Source: GCA-002708315 sp964460905 (GTDB taxonomy: Bacteria > Bacteroidota > Bacteroidia > Bacteroidales > F082). Taken from it: 64,000 nucleotides of DNA. The notes beneath the pieces were generated by a model, which was not told where the DNA came from, ran no database searches, and saw nothing but the letters and a program-made list of their open reading frames with translations. The position numbers were made by a program, and so were the translations under genes. This document shows, piece by piece, positions 31,984 through 40,916 of this stretch (position 1 is the stretch's first letter; every line of letters begins with the position of its first letter). The stretch covers positions 209,039 to 273,038 of the forward strand of contig CAYWRM010000001.1 in the NCBI GenBank assembly GCA_964460905.1, given 5' to 3'.

Positions 31984-32457
31984 ATGGAATTATTTCAGGA
32001 TGGGAAAGAATTATTATCACCTGTTTGGACACATCTAACCAAAGCAAAGATAGTAAAGGGAAAAGGCATCTATTTGTACGATGAAGATAATAATAAATAC
32101 ATCGATTTTACTTCAGGTATTGGAGTGGTTAATACCGGACATTGTCACCCAAAAGTTGTAACGCGAATACAGGAACAATCAACAGAGCTGCTATTTGGTC
32201 AAATGAATTGTGTAATTCCTTTTGTTACAATAGAATTAGTCGAAAAATTAAATAAAATTACTCCTGATAATGGTAAACCGGATGGGGATACTTGTGGGAA
32301 GGTTCTGCAAGAATGCCTGAAAAGAAATTTACTTTTGCTAAGTTGTGGAACATTTAAAAATATAATACGTTGGATTCCTCCACTGATAGTTACAGAATCA
32401 CAAATAGATGACGCAGTGGCTATATTTGAAGAATCATTAAATTCGGTTTTATCTTAA
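31984..32457 (+). pseudogene. gabT: 4-aminobutyrate aminotransferase with internal deletion
   Basis: 157 codons, in frame, but only the two ends of a class III PLP aminotransferase (normally about 430-450 residues). Residues 1-97 are the N-terminus (GIYLYDEDNNKYIDFTSGIG, NTGHCHPKVV). Residues 98-157 are the C-terminus (CGKVLQECLKRNLLLLSCGT, NIIRWIPPLIVTESQID). About 280 residues between them, including the cofactor-binding lysine, are missing. The junction is near 32276. The product cannot be an active transaminase. It sits 11 bases before gabD, so the gene order of a GABA pathway operon remains. Could also be an assembly deletion. Confidence 0.8.
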
Positions 32458-32468
32458 AATATGAAAAA

Positions 32469-33923
32469 ATGAAATTAAATAATAATAAGCTATTAAAAGC
32501 TAGTTCATACATAAACGGAAAATGGGTAAACGCTGATTTAGGAAACACATTCGATGTATTTAATCCGTTTGATAACAGCCTATTAGCGCAAGTATCCGAC
32601 TGTGGCCAGAAAGAAACCAGGGAAGCCATCGAGGCGGCGCAGGAAGCTTTTAAAGTATGGAAAAATTACTCGGCAGACCAAAGAAGTAAATTATTACGAC
32701 GTTGGTATGATCTCCAAATGGAGAATATTGACGACTTGGCTGTAATACTAACTTACGAACAAGGAAAACCTTTTGAAGAAGCAAAAGGAGAAATAAAATA
32801 TGGAGCATCTTTTGTAGAATGGTTTTCAGAGGAAGCCCGTAGAATATATGGTGATGTTATCCCGGGACACGAATCGAATAAGAGAATTGTTATATTAAAA
32901 CAGCCCATTGGTGTTGTGGCAGCAATTACTCCCTGGAATTTCCCTAACTCAATGATCACCAGAAAGGTTGCCCCCGCACTTGCTGTTGGCTGTACAGTAG
33001 TATTAAAACCTGCTAAATTCACTCCATTATCGGCAAATGCATTAGTAGTATTAGCCGAAGAAGCCGGAATACCAAAGGGAGTAATTAATGTTGTTCATGG
33101 TAAAAAAGCTTCTGTGATTGGAAAGGAATTAACAGAGAACCCAATTGTTAAAAAACTTTCATTTACAGGTTCTACCGAGGTGGGTAAACTTTTAATGGCA
33201 CAATGTGCTGGTACTGTTAAGAAACTGAGTTTGGAATTGGGCGGAAATGCACCTTTTATAGTATTTAATGATGCTAATATTGATAAGGCAGTACAGGGAG
33301 CCATAGCTTCTAAATTTCGAAATGCAGGACAAACATGTGTTTGTTCAAATAGGTTGTTTGTACAATCAGAGATTTATGATGAGTTTAATGAAAAATTAAG
33401 GAAGGAGCTTGCCAAACTTAAAATGGGCAATGGTATGGATTCCGGTGTTAATATAGGACCGTTAATTGATGAAAATGCTGTTAAGTTTGTAGAAGGTCTT
33501 GTAGAAGAGGCAGTTGATAATGGTGCTAAAATAGTTTGTGGAGGAAAAAGGCTTGAGAAAAACTCAGGGATATTTCATCCTACCATACTATCGGATGTAA
33601 ATATTGATATGAGGGTATTTAATGAAGAAATTTTTGGACCAATTGCGCCTGTTTTTAAATTTGAAACAGAGGAGGAAGTAATTCAAAAAGCAAATGATAC
33701 ACCATTTGGGTTGGCTTCTTATTTCTATGGAAATAATAACTCTCAAATATGGAGAGTTGCTGAAGCTCTTGAATATGGAATAGTTGGTATCAATACCGGT
33801 ATGATATCTACCACCATAGCACCTTTTGGTGGAATAAAAGAAAGTGGATTTGGTCGTGAAGGTTCAAAGTATGGCACCGATGATTACATCGAAATTAAGT
33901 ATTTATGTATGGAAATAGAATAG
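32469..33923 (+). CDS. gabD: NAD(P)-dependent succinate-semialdehyde dehydrogenase
   Basis: 484-residue aldehyde dehydrogenase that oxidises succinate semialdehyde to succinate, the second step of GABA catabolism. Catalytic Glu is in LELGGNAPFIVF and catalytic Cys in NAGQTCVCSNR. The Rossmann loop FTGSTEVGK and the PWNFPNSMITRK signature are typical of the GabD group. Full length. Follows the truncated gabT by 11 bases and must rely on its promoter. With gabT broken, it could serve to detoxify succinate semialdehyde or use a transaminase encoded elsewhere. Confidence 0.9.
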   Translation: MKLNNNKLLKASSYINGKWVNADLGNTFDVFNPFDNSLLAQVSDCGQKETREAIEAAQEAFKVWKNYSADQRSKLLRRWYDLQMENIDDLAVILTYEQGKPFEEAKGEIKYGASFVEWFSEEARRIYGDVIPGHESNKRIVILKQPIGVVAAITPWNFPNSMITRKVAPALAVGCTVVLKPAKFTPLSANALVVLAEEAGIPKGVINVVHGKKASVIGKELTENPIVKKLSFTGSTEVGKLLMAQCAGTVKKLSLELGGNAPFIVFNDANIDKAVQGAIASKFRNAGQTCVCSNRLFVQSEIYDEFNEKLRKELAKLKMGNGMDSGVNIGPLIDENAVKFVEGLVEEAVDNGAKIVCGGKRLEKNSGIFHPTILSDVNIDMRVFNEEIFGPIAPVFKFETEEEVIQKANDTPFGLASYFYGNNNSQIWRVAEALEYGIVGINTGMISTTIAPFGGIKESGFGREGSKYGTDDYIEIKYLCMEIE

Positions 33924-34297
33924 ATGTAACCCTATGTATATGTTATGATAATTTTTTTAAATCAGTGAGAATTTGATTTTGGTTTTCAAAATCATATAGC
34001 CGAACTGATCCCGAGCGGTAGTCGAGGGATCTCATGAGTCTTACCTGCCTGCCGGCAGGCAGGTTCCCCGCATCTTGATGCGTATTGAAAAATGAAAATT
34101 CCATTGAGATACTTCGTCAGCTTGCTGCGAGGAGTTTCATTATGATTTAGATTTTTAAGAATATACCAATAGGTATGTAAGGTTTATAAAACTATTTTTT
34201 TTTGTTGACCAGTTTGCTGTTTCTGACTTTTGGGAAATAATTTGTAAAACCCTGTAAATAAATATGTACCTTTGTTGAAATTTTAAATGAAAAAGAT
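33924..34297. other. 374-bp gap with GC-rich palindromic repeat
   Basis: No gene. Contains the palindromic element at 34007-34150 and the -7 box TACCTTTG at 34267-34274 (TTG at 34242-34244, 22-base spacing) that should drive the RNA-binding protein gene. Confidence 0.55.
34007..34150. repeat. Palindromic intergenic element with perfect 20-bp palindrome
   Basis: GATCCC (34007-34012) / GGGATC (34026-34031) hairpin, then the perfect palindrome CCTGCCTGCCGGCAGGCAGG at 34044-34063, then TTGAGATACTTCGTCAGC and GCTGCGAGGAG. Related in its CCTGCC core and GAGAT..CTTC parts to the element at 6024-6170. Confidence 0.6.
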
Positions 34298-34549
34298 ATG
34301 AATATTTATGTAGGAAACCTTGATTTTAAGGTCGATGAAAATGATCTTCAAGCAGAATTTGAAGAATTTGGAGCAGTTAGCTCATGTAAAATTATTGCTG
34401 ATAAATTCAGTGGCAGAAGTAAAGGCTTCGCTTTTATTACTATGGATAATGATGATGAAGCTGGACAAGCTTTAAAAGAACTTAATGGCAAACAGTTAAA
34501 AAGCCGCGAAATGGTTGTTAATGAGGCCAGACCAAAGAAAGAATATTAA
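34298..34549 (+). CDS. RRM-domain RNA-binding protein
   Basis: 83 residues, a single RNA recognition motif: RNP2 is NIYVGNLD at 2-9 and RNP1 is KGFAFITM at about 46-53, both aromatic positions kept. Small RRM proteins of this kind are common in Bacteroidota and cyanobacteria and are often cold-induced. The gene starts 24 bases after a TACCTTTG box. It lies 17 bases before a cold-shock-domain gene, supporting a shared role in RNA handling at low temperature. The RNA targets are unknown. Confidence 0.9.
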   Translation: MNIYVGNLDFKVDENDLQAEFEEFGAVSSCKIIADKFSGRSKGFAFITMDNDDEAGQALKELNGKQLKSREMVVNEARPKKEY

Positions 34550-34566
34550 TAAATTAAAATAAATTT

Positions 34567-35022
34567 ATGGGAAGATCACAAGAGACCTTTGGTAAAAAGG
34601 AGGTAAGGAATAAAAAAGAGAAGAAGCGAAAAGAGAAAGAAAAGAAAAAATTGGCCAGAAAAGAAACTGAAAAAAAAGGTGGTCTGGACGATATGATTGC
34701 ATATGTTGATGAACATGGAATGCTGACTTCTACTCCTCCTGATCCTAATGTAAAGAAGAAAGGTGTTAAATTAGAAGATATTGAAATTGGGGTGCCTAAT
34801 CGCGATTCTGTTGAAGATTTTGATCCTGTAAGAAAGGGAATTGTATCCTTTTTTAATGAGTCTAAAGGATTTGGCTTTATTAAAGATATGGAGACAAAAG
34901 AAAGTGTTTTTGTACATGTGAATAATGTTATTGAGGAAATAAAAGAAGGAAATATTGTTAACTATGAAGTTGAGATGGGGCATAAGGGGCCTGCAGCTAT
35001 AAAAGTTAAGCTTTTTAAATAG
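34567..35022 (+). CDS. Cold-shock-domain protein with basic N-terminal extension
   Basis: 151 residues. The C-terminal 65 residues form a cold-shock domain (GIVSFFNESKGFGFIKDMETKESVFVHVNNV), with RNP1-like KGFGFI and RNP2-like VFVHV single-strand-binding strands. The N-terminal 45 residues are almost only Lys, Arg and Glu (KEVRNKKEKKRKEKEKKKLA), a flexible charged arm seen in Bacteroidota homologues. Probably co-transcribed with the RRM gene. It likely binds RNA and melts structure; no target can be named. Confidence 0.88.
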   Translation: MGRSQETFGKKEVRNKKEKKRKEKEKKKLARKETEKKGGLDDMIAYVDEHGMLTSTPPDPNVKKKGVKLEDIEIGVPNRDSVEDFDPVRKGIVSFFNESKGFGFIKDMETKESVFVHVNNVIEEIKEGNIVNYEVEMGHKGPAAIKVKLFK

Positions 35023-35078
35023 TTAAAAGTTAATTTCAAATTTAATGATTAGTTAACATTAGTGATTAGTGTAAACGT

Positions 35079-35086
35079 TATTTTTG
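35079..35086 (+). promoter_or_regulatory. -7 element TATTTTTG before a possible small RNA
   Basis: Exact TAnnTTTG match, with no proper TTG at the -33 distance. It precedes a region with a stem-loop and a terminator but no reading frame. Confidence 0.4.
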
Positions 35087-35091
35087 TAGCA

Positions 35092-35204
35092 TAAAACAAA
35101 GAAAATATTTCTTTGCCAAATTAGAGCGTCAGTGGCCAAGTGAAAGTTTGCTGTCGCCATTTTATAAATCAGTTAACTCGAAAACCTGTTTATCAGGTTT
35201 TTTT
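35092..35204 (+). ncRNA. Candidate small RNA of about 113 nt
   Basis: Between the cold-shock gene and the convergent pseudouridine synthase there is a -7 box, then GCGTCAG (35126-35132) and CTGTCGC (35151-35157), which pair as two 3-bp helices around a T-T mismatch with an inner CAA/TTG, and an intrinsic terminator ending at 35204. No reading frame with coding features lies inside. It could instead be the 3' untranslated end of the cold-shock transcript. Confidence 0.35.
35182..35204 (+). terminator. Intrinsic terminator
   Basis: AAACCTG / CAGGTTT, 7-bp stem, 5-base loop, with a T run of seven (35198-35204). Confidence 0.8.
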
Positions 35205-35237
35205 GTTTTTAGGTAATTAATATAATTGTGAGGTCAA

Positions 35238-36137
35238 TTATTTTGGATCGTTTTTGTTGTAACTATTCCACCTATGTTCTTCTTTGTTAAGGAAAGTGTC
35301 AAATTTTTTTGGTTGGCTAATGCGAATTTCTATAGGCTTGTTAGATTTTGGATGAGTAAAAGAAATAGCAACTGCTGATAAAAACAAACCTTTACCCCTT
35401 AACAAGGGACCACTACCGTAAAGTCTGTCACCTACTATTGGATATCCATAATTAGCCATATGAATACGCAACTGATGAGTACGTCCGGTATGTGGAAATA
35501 GCTCCACCAGTGATAACCAATTTGTTTTTAATGAATGACAATTACTGACAACCCTGTATTGAGTTTGGGCTTCTTGGTCTTCAATGGGTGATTTTATCTC
35601 TCCTGAACCCGATAAATTGCCTGCTACGATAGCCAGGTATTTTTTTTGCACTAGACGTTTTTCAAATTGTTGTCCTATGTTCATAAGTGCGGTAGCTGTT
35701 TTTGCTACTAAAAGCAACCCTGACGTAGGCATGTCAAGACGGTGAACCGGACGTGGCCACTTTAATGCATCGAGCTCTATAGATGGCTTTATGGATGCAA
35801 CTAGTGCATTTTGAATTGTGTAATACTTGTTACCACTTACTTCAATACCTGCCGGTTTGTTAATTACGGCGATATGTTCATCTTCGAAAATTATTTCCAG
35901 ATTTATGTTCAAAGGTTTGGGCGGTTTGTTTTCTAAATCTACTAAAGAAATTTTCTGACCTTCCGATACCCAACTACTGGCATGCCCTATTTCTCCATCC
36001 ACTAATATCGACCCACTTTTAATTACTTTTTTCATACCACTACGCGATGGTATAGTGCTAAAAATTAACAATACATAATCCAGAAGACGAATTTTTGGGA
36101 GGTTGGCAGGAACAGTATGTTCTTGTAGAATTAACAT
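35238..36137 (-). CDS. RluA-family pseudouridine synthase with S4 domain
   Basis: 299 residues. N-terminal S4 RNA-binding domain (about 17-75: SRSGMKKVIKSGSILVDGE), then the RluA catalytic core. The catalytic Asp135 is in HRLDMPTSGLLLVAK (132-146), and the later motif HTGRTHQLRIHMANYGYPIVGD is complete. Isomerises specific uridines of rRNA or tRNA to pseudouridine. It is the last gene of a leftward run with tadA, 12 bases apart, so two RNA-modifying enzymes are co-transcribed. RluC/RluD cannot be separated by eye. Confidence 0.88.
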   Translation of the reverse strand: MLILQEHTVPANLPKIRLLDYVLLIFSTIPSRSGMKKVIKSGSILVDGEIGHASSWVSEGQKISLVDLENKPPKPLNINLEIIFEDEHIAVINKPAGIEVSGNKYYTIQNALVASIKPSIELDALKWPRPVHRLDMPTSGLLLVAKTATALMNIGQQFEKRLVQKKYLAIVAGNLSGSGEIKSPIEDQEAQTQYRVVSNCHSLKTNWLSLVELFPHTGRTHQLRIHMANYGYPIVGDRLYGSGPLLRGKGLFLSAVAISFTHPKSNKPIEIRISQPKKFDTFLNKEEHRWNSYNKNDPK

Positions 36138-36149
36138 ATAATTGCCAGT

Positions 36150-36608
36150 TTACTTCTTGAGTTTTCTTTTTTTATCAAAAAATGTGCTTATTAATTCTCC
36201 ACATTCTTTTTCCATTACTCCACCAGTTATTTTTGTTTCGGGATGAGTAATTGATTTGCTAATTATAGAATACCCACGCTTCTTATCGTAAGCACCAAAA
36301 ACAATTCTACCAATTTGTGTCCAGAAAGATGCTCCAGCACACATAACACAAGGTTCAAGTGTTACATAGAGAGTGCATTCTGGCAGATATTTACCGCCAA
36401 TAAAATCGGTTGCAGATGTAAATGCTTGCATTTCGGCATGAGCTGTTACATCTGTTAGTGTTTCGGTTAGGTTATGTGCTCTTGCTATTACCTGATTATC
36501 ACATACAATTACTGCACCTACCGGAACTTCATCAATTTCAAATGCAAGGTTAGCCTGTTTAAGTGCTTCTTTCATAAAATATTCGTCGGAAAAGATATTG
36601 AGGCTCAT
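36150..36608 (-). CDS. tadA: tRNA adenosine(34) deaminase
   Basis: 152 residues of the zinc-dependent cytidine/adenosine deaminase fold. The zinc-binding and proton-shuttling motif HAE is at 57-59, and PCVMC at 86-90 supplies both cysteine ligands. Length and the GAVIVCDNQVIARAHN strand fit TadA, which converts adenosine 34 of tRNA-Arg to inosine so that one tRNA reads three codons. A related guanine deaminase cannot be fully excluded. It lies 7 bases after the symporter gene in the same leftward run. Confidence 0.88.
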   Translation of the reverse strand: MSLNIFSDEYFMKEALKQANLAFEIDEVPVGAVIVCDNQVIARAHNLTETLTDVTAHAEMQAFTSATDFIGGKYLPECTLYVTLEPCVMCAGASFWTQIGRIVFGAYDKKRGYSIISKSITHPETKITGGVMEKECGELISTFFDKKRKLKK

Positions 36609-36615
36609 AACAATT

Positions 36616-38058
36616 CTAGTTGTTTTTAGTTACAGATTTAATAGTCTTTGTAAATTTCATCCCAATTAATAAAACTATTGTTTCAATAATAATTGCCGGT
36701 ACAAATGATGATTTGGGATTAAAGCTTTCCGGATAAACTATTCCCAGAATAAAGAAGAAAAGATTCACAAAGAAGGCCACAAGCAAACTTATTATTACAG
36801 CTTTTCGATAAGCGAAGGCATTTTTCTTTATAAGTGCAAACAAAGTAATGGGAGCAAAAATGGTTATTGTTGAAATACCTACTACCATTAGATCGACAAT
36901 ATTAGGAAAAACCAATGCTGTGAATAATGCTATAATACCAAATACAAAAGTGGCTATTTTGATCATTGTATGTGCCTTCTTGGGTGTAGTTGGTTTAGAG
37001 CTACCCCAGCCAACAAAGTCTTTAACGGCAGAAATGGAAATAATATTTAAAAAACTGTCTCCCGACGACATCAATGCTGAAAGCAACCCTACAATAGCGA
37101 AAGCCATCAAAAAGCCGCCACTATGCCTATCAATAAATAAGTATGCTACTCCGGCAGTCTCATCTGGTGTAATTTCGTAGTCAATAACTAACCTGATGGC
37201 CATACCAACCATTGGAAAAATTATATAAAATGGGAGCATACCCAATCCTGACCAAAGGCTTACTTTGCGCGCAACTTTATCATCTTTTGCTGCCAGTATC
37301 CTCTGCCATATATCCATTCGCGCCAGCACCGACCATGATAGGAAAATTGGCGTACCAACCAGAAATACAATACCTAATTGTGTACCGTTAAGCATTTCAC
37401 GCGGCAGTTCGTTTAATTTGCTAAACATTTCTGTGTCAGTTAATATACCCGGTATAAAAATCAATACTATCATAATTACAATTGCAATAAACTGAATAGT
37501 ATCAGTTATAATAACTCCTGATAACCCGGCAATAGCTGTATAGGCAATTATTATAAATGCAGAGATGATTGCTGCAGTTGTATAGCCTATCTCAAATGAA
37601 TATTTTAGGAGGCTTGCCATTGCAACAAATTGTGCTGCAAGAATAAAAAAGAATATGAAAATATTAACTCCACTAACAGTAGCCGAAAATATTTTTGAAA
37701 AGTTCTTTTCTTCTACTGTAGTGTATGTGTGATTAAGAAAATGAGGAAAGCTATAGATATTATTTTTAGCTCCATAATTACGGATTTTCCCGGCATATTT
37801 CCACATAATACCAAAACCTATTACATAGGCTACTCCAATAGCCACTGCCGCAAACCCTGATTCGTAACCCAGCGCCATTAGCCCAATTGATGTTCCTCCT
37901 CCAACAAATGTGGCCAACACAGTAAATACCAGTGGTAAAGTTCGTGTGTTGCGGTTATTAACCAGATATTGCTCCAGATCGTTTGATTTAATGTGGCGTA
38001 ACGATAATACAATTACAACCAGTAAGTAAATGGCAATCCAAAATATTAGCCAACTCAT
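36616..38058 (-). CDS. Sodium:solute symporter (SSS family)
   Basis: 480 residues with about thirteen membrane helices. SSS-family features: the opening WLIFWIAIYLLVVIVL, the unwound first core helix VLATFVGGGTSIGLMALGYESG, TAIAGLSGVIITDTIQ, and the conserved end of helix 8, VGLLSALMSSGDSFLNIISI, which holds the second sodium site. Imports a small organic solute with sodium; the substrate (sugar, amino acid, proline or other) is not indicated. Stands between tadA (7 bases) and the Schlafen-like gene (34 bases) in one leftward run, without a metabolic partner. Confidence 0.85.
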   Translation of the reverse strand: MSWLIFWIAIYLLVVIVLSLRHIKSNDLEQYLVNNRNTRTLPLVFTVLATFVGGGTSIGLMALGYESGFAAVAIGVAYVIGFGIMWKYAGKIRNYGAKNNIYSFPHFLNHTYTTVEEKNFSKIFSATVSGVNIFIFFFILAAQFVAMASLLKYSFEIGYTTAAIISAFIIIAYTAIAGLSGVIITDTIQFIAIVIMIVLIFIPGILTDTEMFSKLNELPREMLNGTQLGIVFLVGTPIFLSWSVLARMDIWQRILAAKDDKVARKVSLWSGLGMLPFYIIFPMVGMAIRLVIDYEITPDETAGVAYLFIDRHSGGFLMAFAIVGLLSALMSSGDSFLNIISISAVKDFVGWGSSKPTTPKKAHTMIKIATFVFGIIALFTALVFPNIVDLMVVGISTITIFAPITLFALIKKNAFAYRKAVIISLLVAFFVNLFFFILGIVYPESFNPKSSFVPAIIIETIVLLIGMKFTKTIKSVTKNN

Positions 38059-38092
38059 ATTATAAAAATAAGTTTATAATTTTTTTTTGTCT

Positions 38093-39667
38093 TTAAAATC
38101 TAACCTTGATGTACTCATTAACTTCTTTCATAGATGAAATTTCCTGAGAAGCATTTCCCGAACGTACATAAAACTTTTCAATATCATTTCCCTGTTTGTT
38201 TTTAGTTTTTAAAAATACAGGGGTTGTCGAAGCTTTAACCTGAATTAAGCAAATTGTTTTACCTTCAAATTCGGAGAATTGCATCAGAAGGTTTTCATTT
38301 GAAAAAGCTATGCCATATTGGTTGTTAATGAGCTTACGGGTGTGCAACTCAAAATAATCAGCATCTTGTTTTTTTAATGTGCTGAAATCCTTTTCGAGTC
38401 CTAATATCTCCATATCATCACTTACACCAATAAATAGTGAGCCTCCCTTTGCATTGGTAAAAGCAGCAATAGTTTTTAATATAACATCTTCAAGTATTCT
38501 GTTTACTTTTTCCTCACGATAATCCCACCTGATTGAGGATTTAAATTCAACAAATTCAGTTTCACCATTCTTTATCATTTTCATAATTTCATCATCAGAA
38601 AACGGAGAAAGGTCATTATTTGCTGAAGATTTATAGCTAACTTTTTTCATTCGGAAAAACGCGAAAATTAGAATGATTGTTATAATTAATAAAATTATTG
38701 AGGCGTATAAATAAATCAACTCCTGTTTTCTCTCAGTTTCTGCCAGATCAATTGCTGAAATAGTAACTGCAAAACCATTCACTCCAATGTTTTGGTTTAT
38801 ATCTTCAATTCTCGACCAGTAAATTTGGTTAAACATTTCGAAAGAATATGAATGGGCACCAATATTTTGTGATTTCCCCCAAGTTTGTACTAACCTTTTA
38901 ATTTCAGGGTTTAGTTTATTATATGATGAAACAACTGAAGTATCAGTAGTTACAATAGGAGTTACAATTTCTTGGTTAGATGTAATAATTGAGATGAGTG
39001 GGTTTTTAAATTTAAGAACAGAACTGAAATGTTTGCTAATTTCCTGTGTGCTAAACATTAATCCAACAATTATTTTTTCATTATCATTATTTGCAGTTTC
39101 AAATATACTTGAAAGTAAATCTCTTCTATCTGATAATTGACTTTTTGAAGTCTTCCACAGATATTTACTTTTATTAAGTTGATTAGCAATATTAGCTAAT
39201 GTGTGTCTATCAAGAAAAAAACTATATGTATCACTCCATTCACTAACAATTTCCAGTTTGTTATTTAGGCGTTTCCAGTTTGTAATACTGTCTGCCAGAT
39301 TCATGTCATATGTAACTGCCCAGGTATAGTTATCTCGATAAATTACATAATTGAAATTATTGTGAGACAATATCACGCCTTTCAAATAGTTATCATTTAG
39401 TATCATATTTGAAAAGAAAGTATTCATCTTTTCATTATTAAATTGCTTATTTCCGGTTTGCTTAATGTTATTATTAAGTTCGTTTACTGATATTGCAACA
39501 GAAGATAGAAAACTATTTAAACTTGTTTTAAAAGATACAGAAGCCTCTGAAATAATTTCATCGGCAAAAGAATCTTCCTTACTTTTCATCCAGAAAGTGA
39601 CTAAACTTGAAATAGATAATACGATAAAAATACTTATTATGATAATTTTGTTTCTTGAAGCCATCAT
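38093..39667 (-). CDS. Membrane protein with extracytoplasmic sensor and AlbA_2 (Schlafen-like) domain
   Basis: 524 residues. A helix at about 8-27 and a second at 316-338 bracket an outside domain of about 290 residues, the topology of a receptor. The cytoplasmic part holds a Schlafen AlbA_2 domain (about 360-500) with VEFKSSIRWDY (Glu374, Lys376) and FTNAKGGSLFIGVSD (about 403-417), motifs of nucleotide-binding or RNA/DNA-processing proteins often fused to HTH regulators. No kinase, HTH or cyclase domain is present, so the AlbA_2 domain itself would be the output. It lies 9 bases after queG. Ligand and target unknown. Confidence 0.75.
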   Translation of the reverse strand: MMASRNKIIIISIFIVLSISSLVTFWMKSKEDSFADEIISEASVSFKTSLNSFLSSVAISVNELNNNIKQTGNKQFNNEKMNTFFSNMILNDNYLKGVILSHNNFNYVIYRDNYTWAVTYDMNLADSITNWKRLNNKLEIVSEWSDTYSFFLDRHTLANIANQLNKSKYLWKTSKSQLSDRRDLLSSIFETANNDNEKIIVGLMFSTQEISKHFSSVLKFKNPLISIITSNQEIVTPIVTTDTSVVSSYNKLNPEIKRLVQTWGKSQNIGAHSYSFEMFNQIYWSRIEDINQNIGVNGFAVTISAIDLAETERKQELIYLYASIILLIITIILIFAFFRMKKVSYKSSANNDLSPFSDDEIMKMIKNGETEFVEFKSSIRWDYREEKVNRILEDVILKTIAAFTNAKGGSLFIGVSDDMEILGLEKDFSTLKKQDADYFELHTRKLINNQYGIAFSNENLLMQFSEFEGKTICLIQVKASTTPVFLKTKNKQGNDIEKFYVRSGNASQEISSMKEVNEYIKVRF

Positions 39668-39676
39668 TATGAATAA

Positions 39677-40618
39677 TTAATCATTCAAAAATAGAATATT
39701 TCTTTTTAACCCATTAAATCCGGTTCGTTTAACGGCAGAGGTCTTAAAAAGTTTATTAAACTGTGGTTTATCCATATCATTCCATTGGGTTATTGTCATT
39801 TCCTGAAGGTTACTATTTGGTTCAAATAATGGTTCATTATGAGGAGAAGCAAATCTGTTCCAGGGGCATACATCCTGACAAATATCACAACCAAAAATCC
39901 AATTATTGAATTTCCCTTTCAAATTAAGCGGCAATTCACCGTTATATTCAATGGTTAAATAGGAAATACAACTACGAGCGTCTACATAATTATCTTTAAT
40001 TGCATTGGTTGGACAAGCGTCAATACATTTAGTGCATGTACCGCAATAATTTTTTGGGTCGATGTTTTTTTCATAAGATAGTTCCAGATCAATAATTATA
40101 TGCCCGATAAAAAAGAATGATCCTGCTTTTTTATTAATAAGCAATGTGTTTTTGCCAATGAACCCTAACCCGCTTTTTTTAGCCCATGCACGATCTAGTA
40201 CCGGGGCCGAATCAACAAAAATTCTTGCATTGCTCTTGCCGGTTTTCTCTTCTATCAGAGCAAGCAGCTTGCTTAATTTATGTTTTATAATATAGTGGTA
40301 ATCAATACCATAGGTGTATTTTGATATTCTATAATTATTTGTTTTATTTATTTCCTTTTCAGGAAAATAGTTGTAAAGAACTGAAATAACAGATTTTGAA
40401 TTTTCAACAAGCAGTTGAGGATTGTATCGTTTATCTTTATTTTTTTCAAGGTAGCTCATTTCACCTTGATAACCATGTGAGAGCCAGTCTTCCATTGTCT
40501 CTGCATCTTGGGCAAGATATTCAACTTTAGATATTCCGCAGTCAAAAAAACCAAGTTGTTTGGCCTTGGTTTTAATGAAATTTGATAGAGATTTTTTATT
40601 TAGATATTGTACAGGCAT
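39677..40618 (-). CDS. queG: Epoxyqueuosine reductase
   Basis: 313 residues. Iron-sulfur and cobamide-dependent enzyme that removes the epoxide of epoxyqueuosine, the last step in making queuosine in tRNA. Two [4Fe-4S] motifs are complete: CGTCTKCIDACPTNAI and CDICQDVCPWN. Before them lies the SAPVLDRAWAKKSGLGFIGKN segment of the substrate and cofactor domain. Full length. Needs cobamide like the class II ribonucleotide reductase at 10977, so the organism must make or import B12-type cofactors. It is the first gene of the leftward run; ruvB is 298 bases upstream. Confidence 0.92.
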   Translation of the reverse strand: MPVQYLNKKSLSNFIKTKAKQLGFFDCGISKVEYLAQDAETMEDWLSHGYQGEMSYLEKNKDKRYNPQLLVENSKSVISVLYNYFPEKEINKTNNYRISKYTYGIDYHYIIKHKLSKLLALIEEKTGKSNARIFVDSAPVLDRAWAKKSGLGFIGKNTLLINKKAGSFFFIGHIIIDLELSYEKNIDPKNYCGTCTKCIDACPTNAIKDNYVDARSCISYLTIEYNGELPLNLKGKFNNWIFGCDICQDVCPWNRFASPHNEPLFEPNSNLQEMTITQWNDMDKPQFNKLFKTSAVKRTGFNGLKRNILFLND

Positions 40619-40629
40619 TTATGGCGAGT

Positions 40630-40880
40630 TAAGTTGCTTGGGAAATAGAGGAATAGTGGAAATAAGGGGAATAAGGGGAATAGGGGTGTAGGTAGTGTGA
40701 TAAAAAGTTGATTCCATTTTTTATTAAGTTATTAGATCACATCCTGAAAATTATGTAATCTATTTATTCATATTCAAGAAACTGTCTAAAATTCATCTAT
40801 CAGTTTATTAACTATCTTTCCGTATATTCCAAACACCTTTATTCCTCTTATTTCCCATATGCCTTTATATCCTAAACCCA
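40630..40880. repeat. Purine-rich / pyrimidine-rich inverted intergenic element B
   Basis: Most of the gap between queG and ruvB. Left arm GGGAAATAGAGGAATA with repeated AATAAGGGG units, right arm TATTCCTCTTATTTCCC (complement of a nearly identical run), separated by about 150 A+T-rich bases. Same design as element A at 17470. Confidence 0.5.
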
Positions 40881-40916
40881 TTATAGCTTATAAACAACGG
40901 ACTATCAAAACACAAA

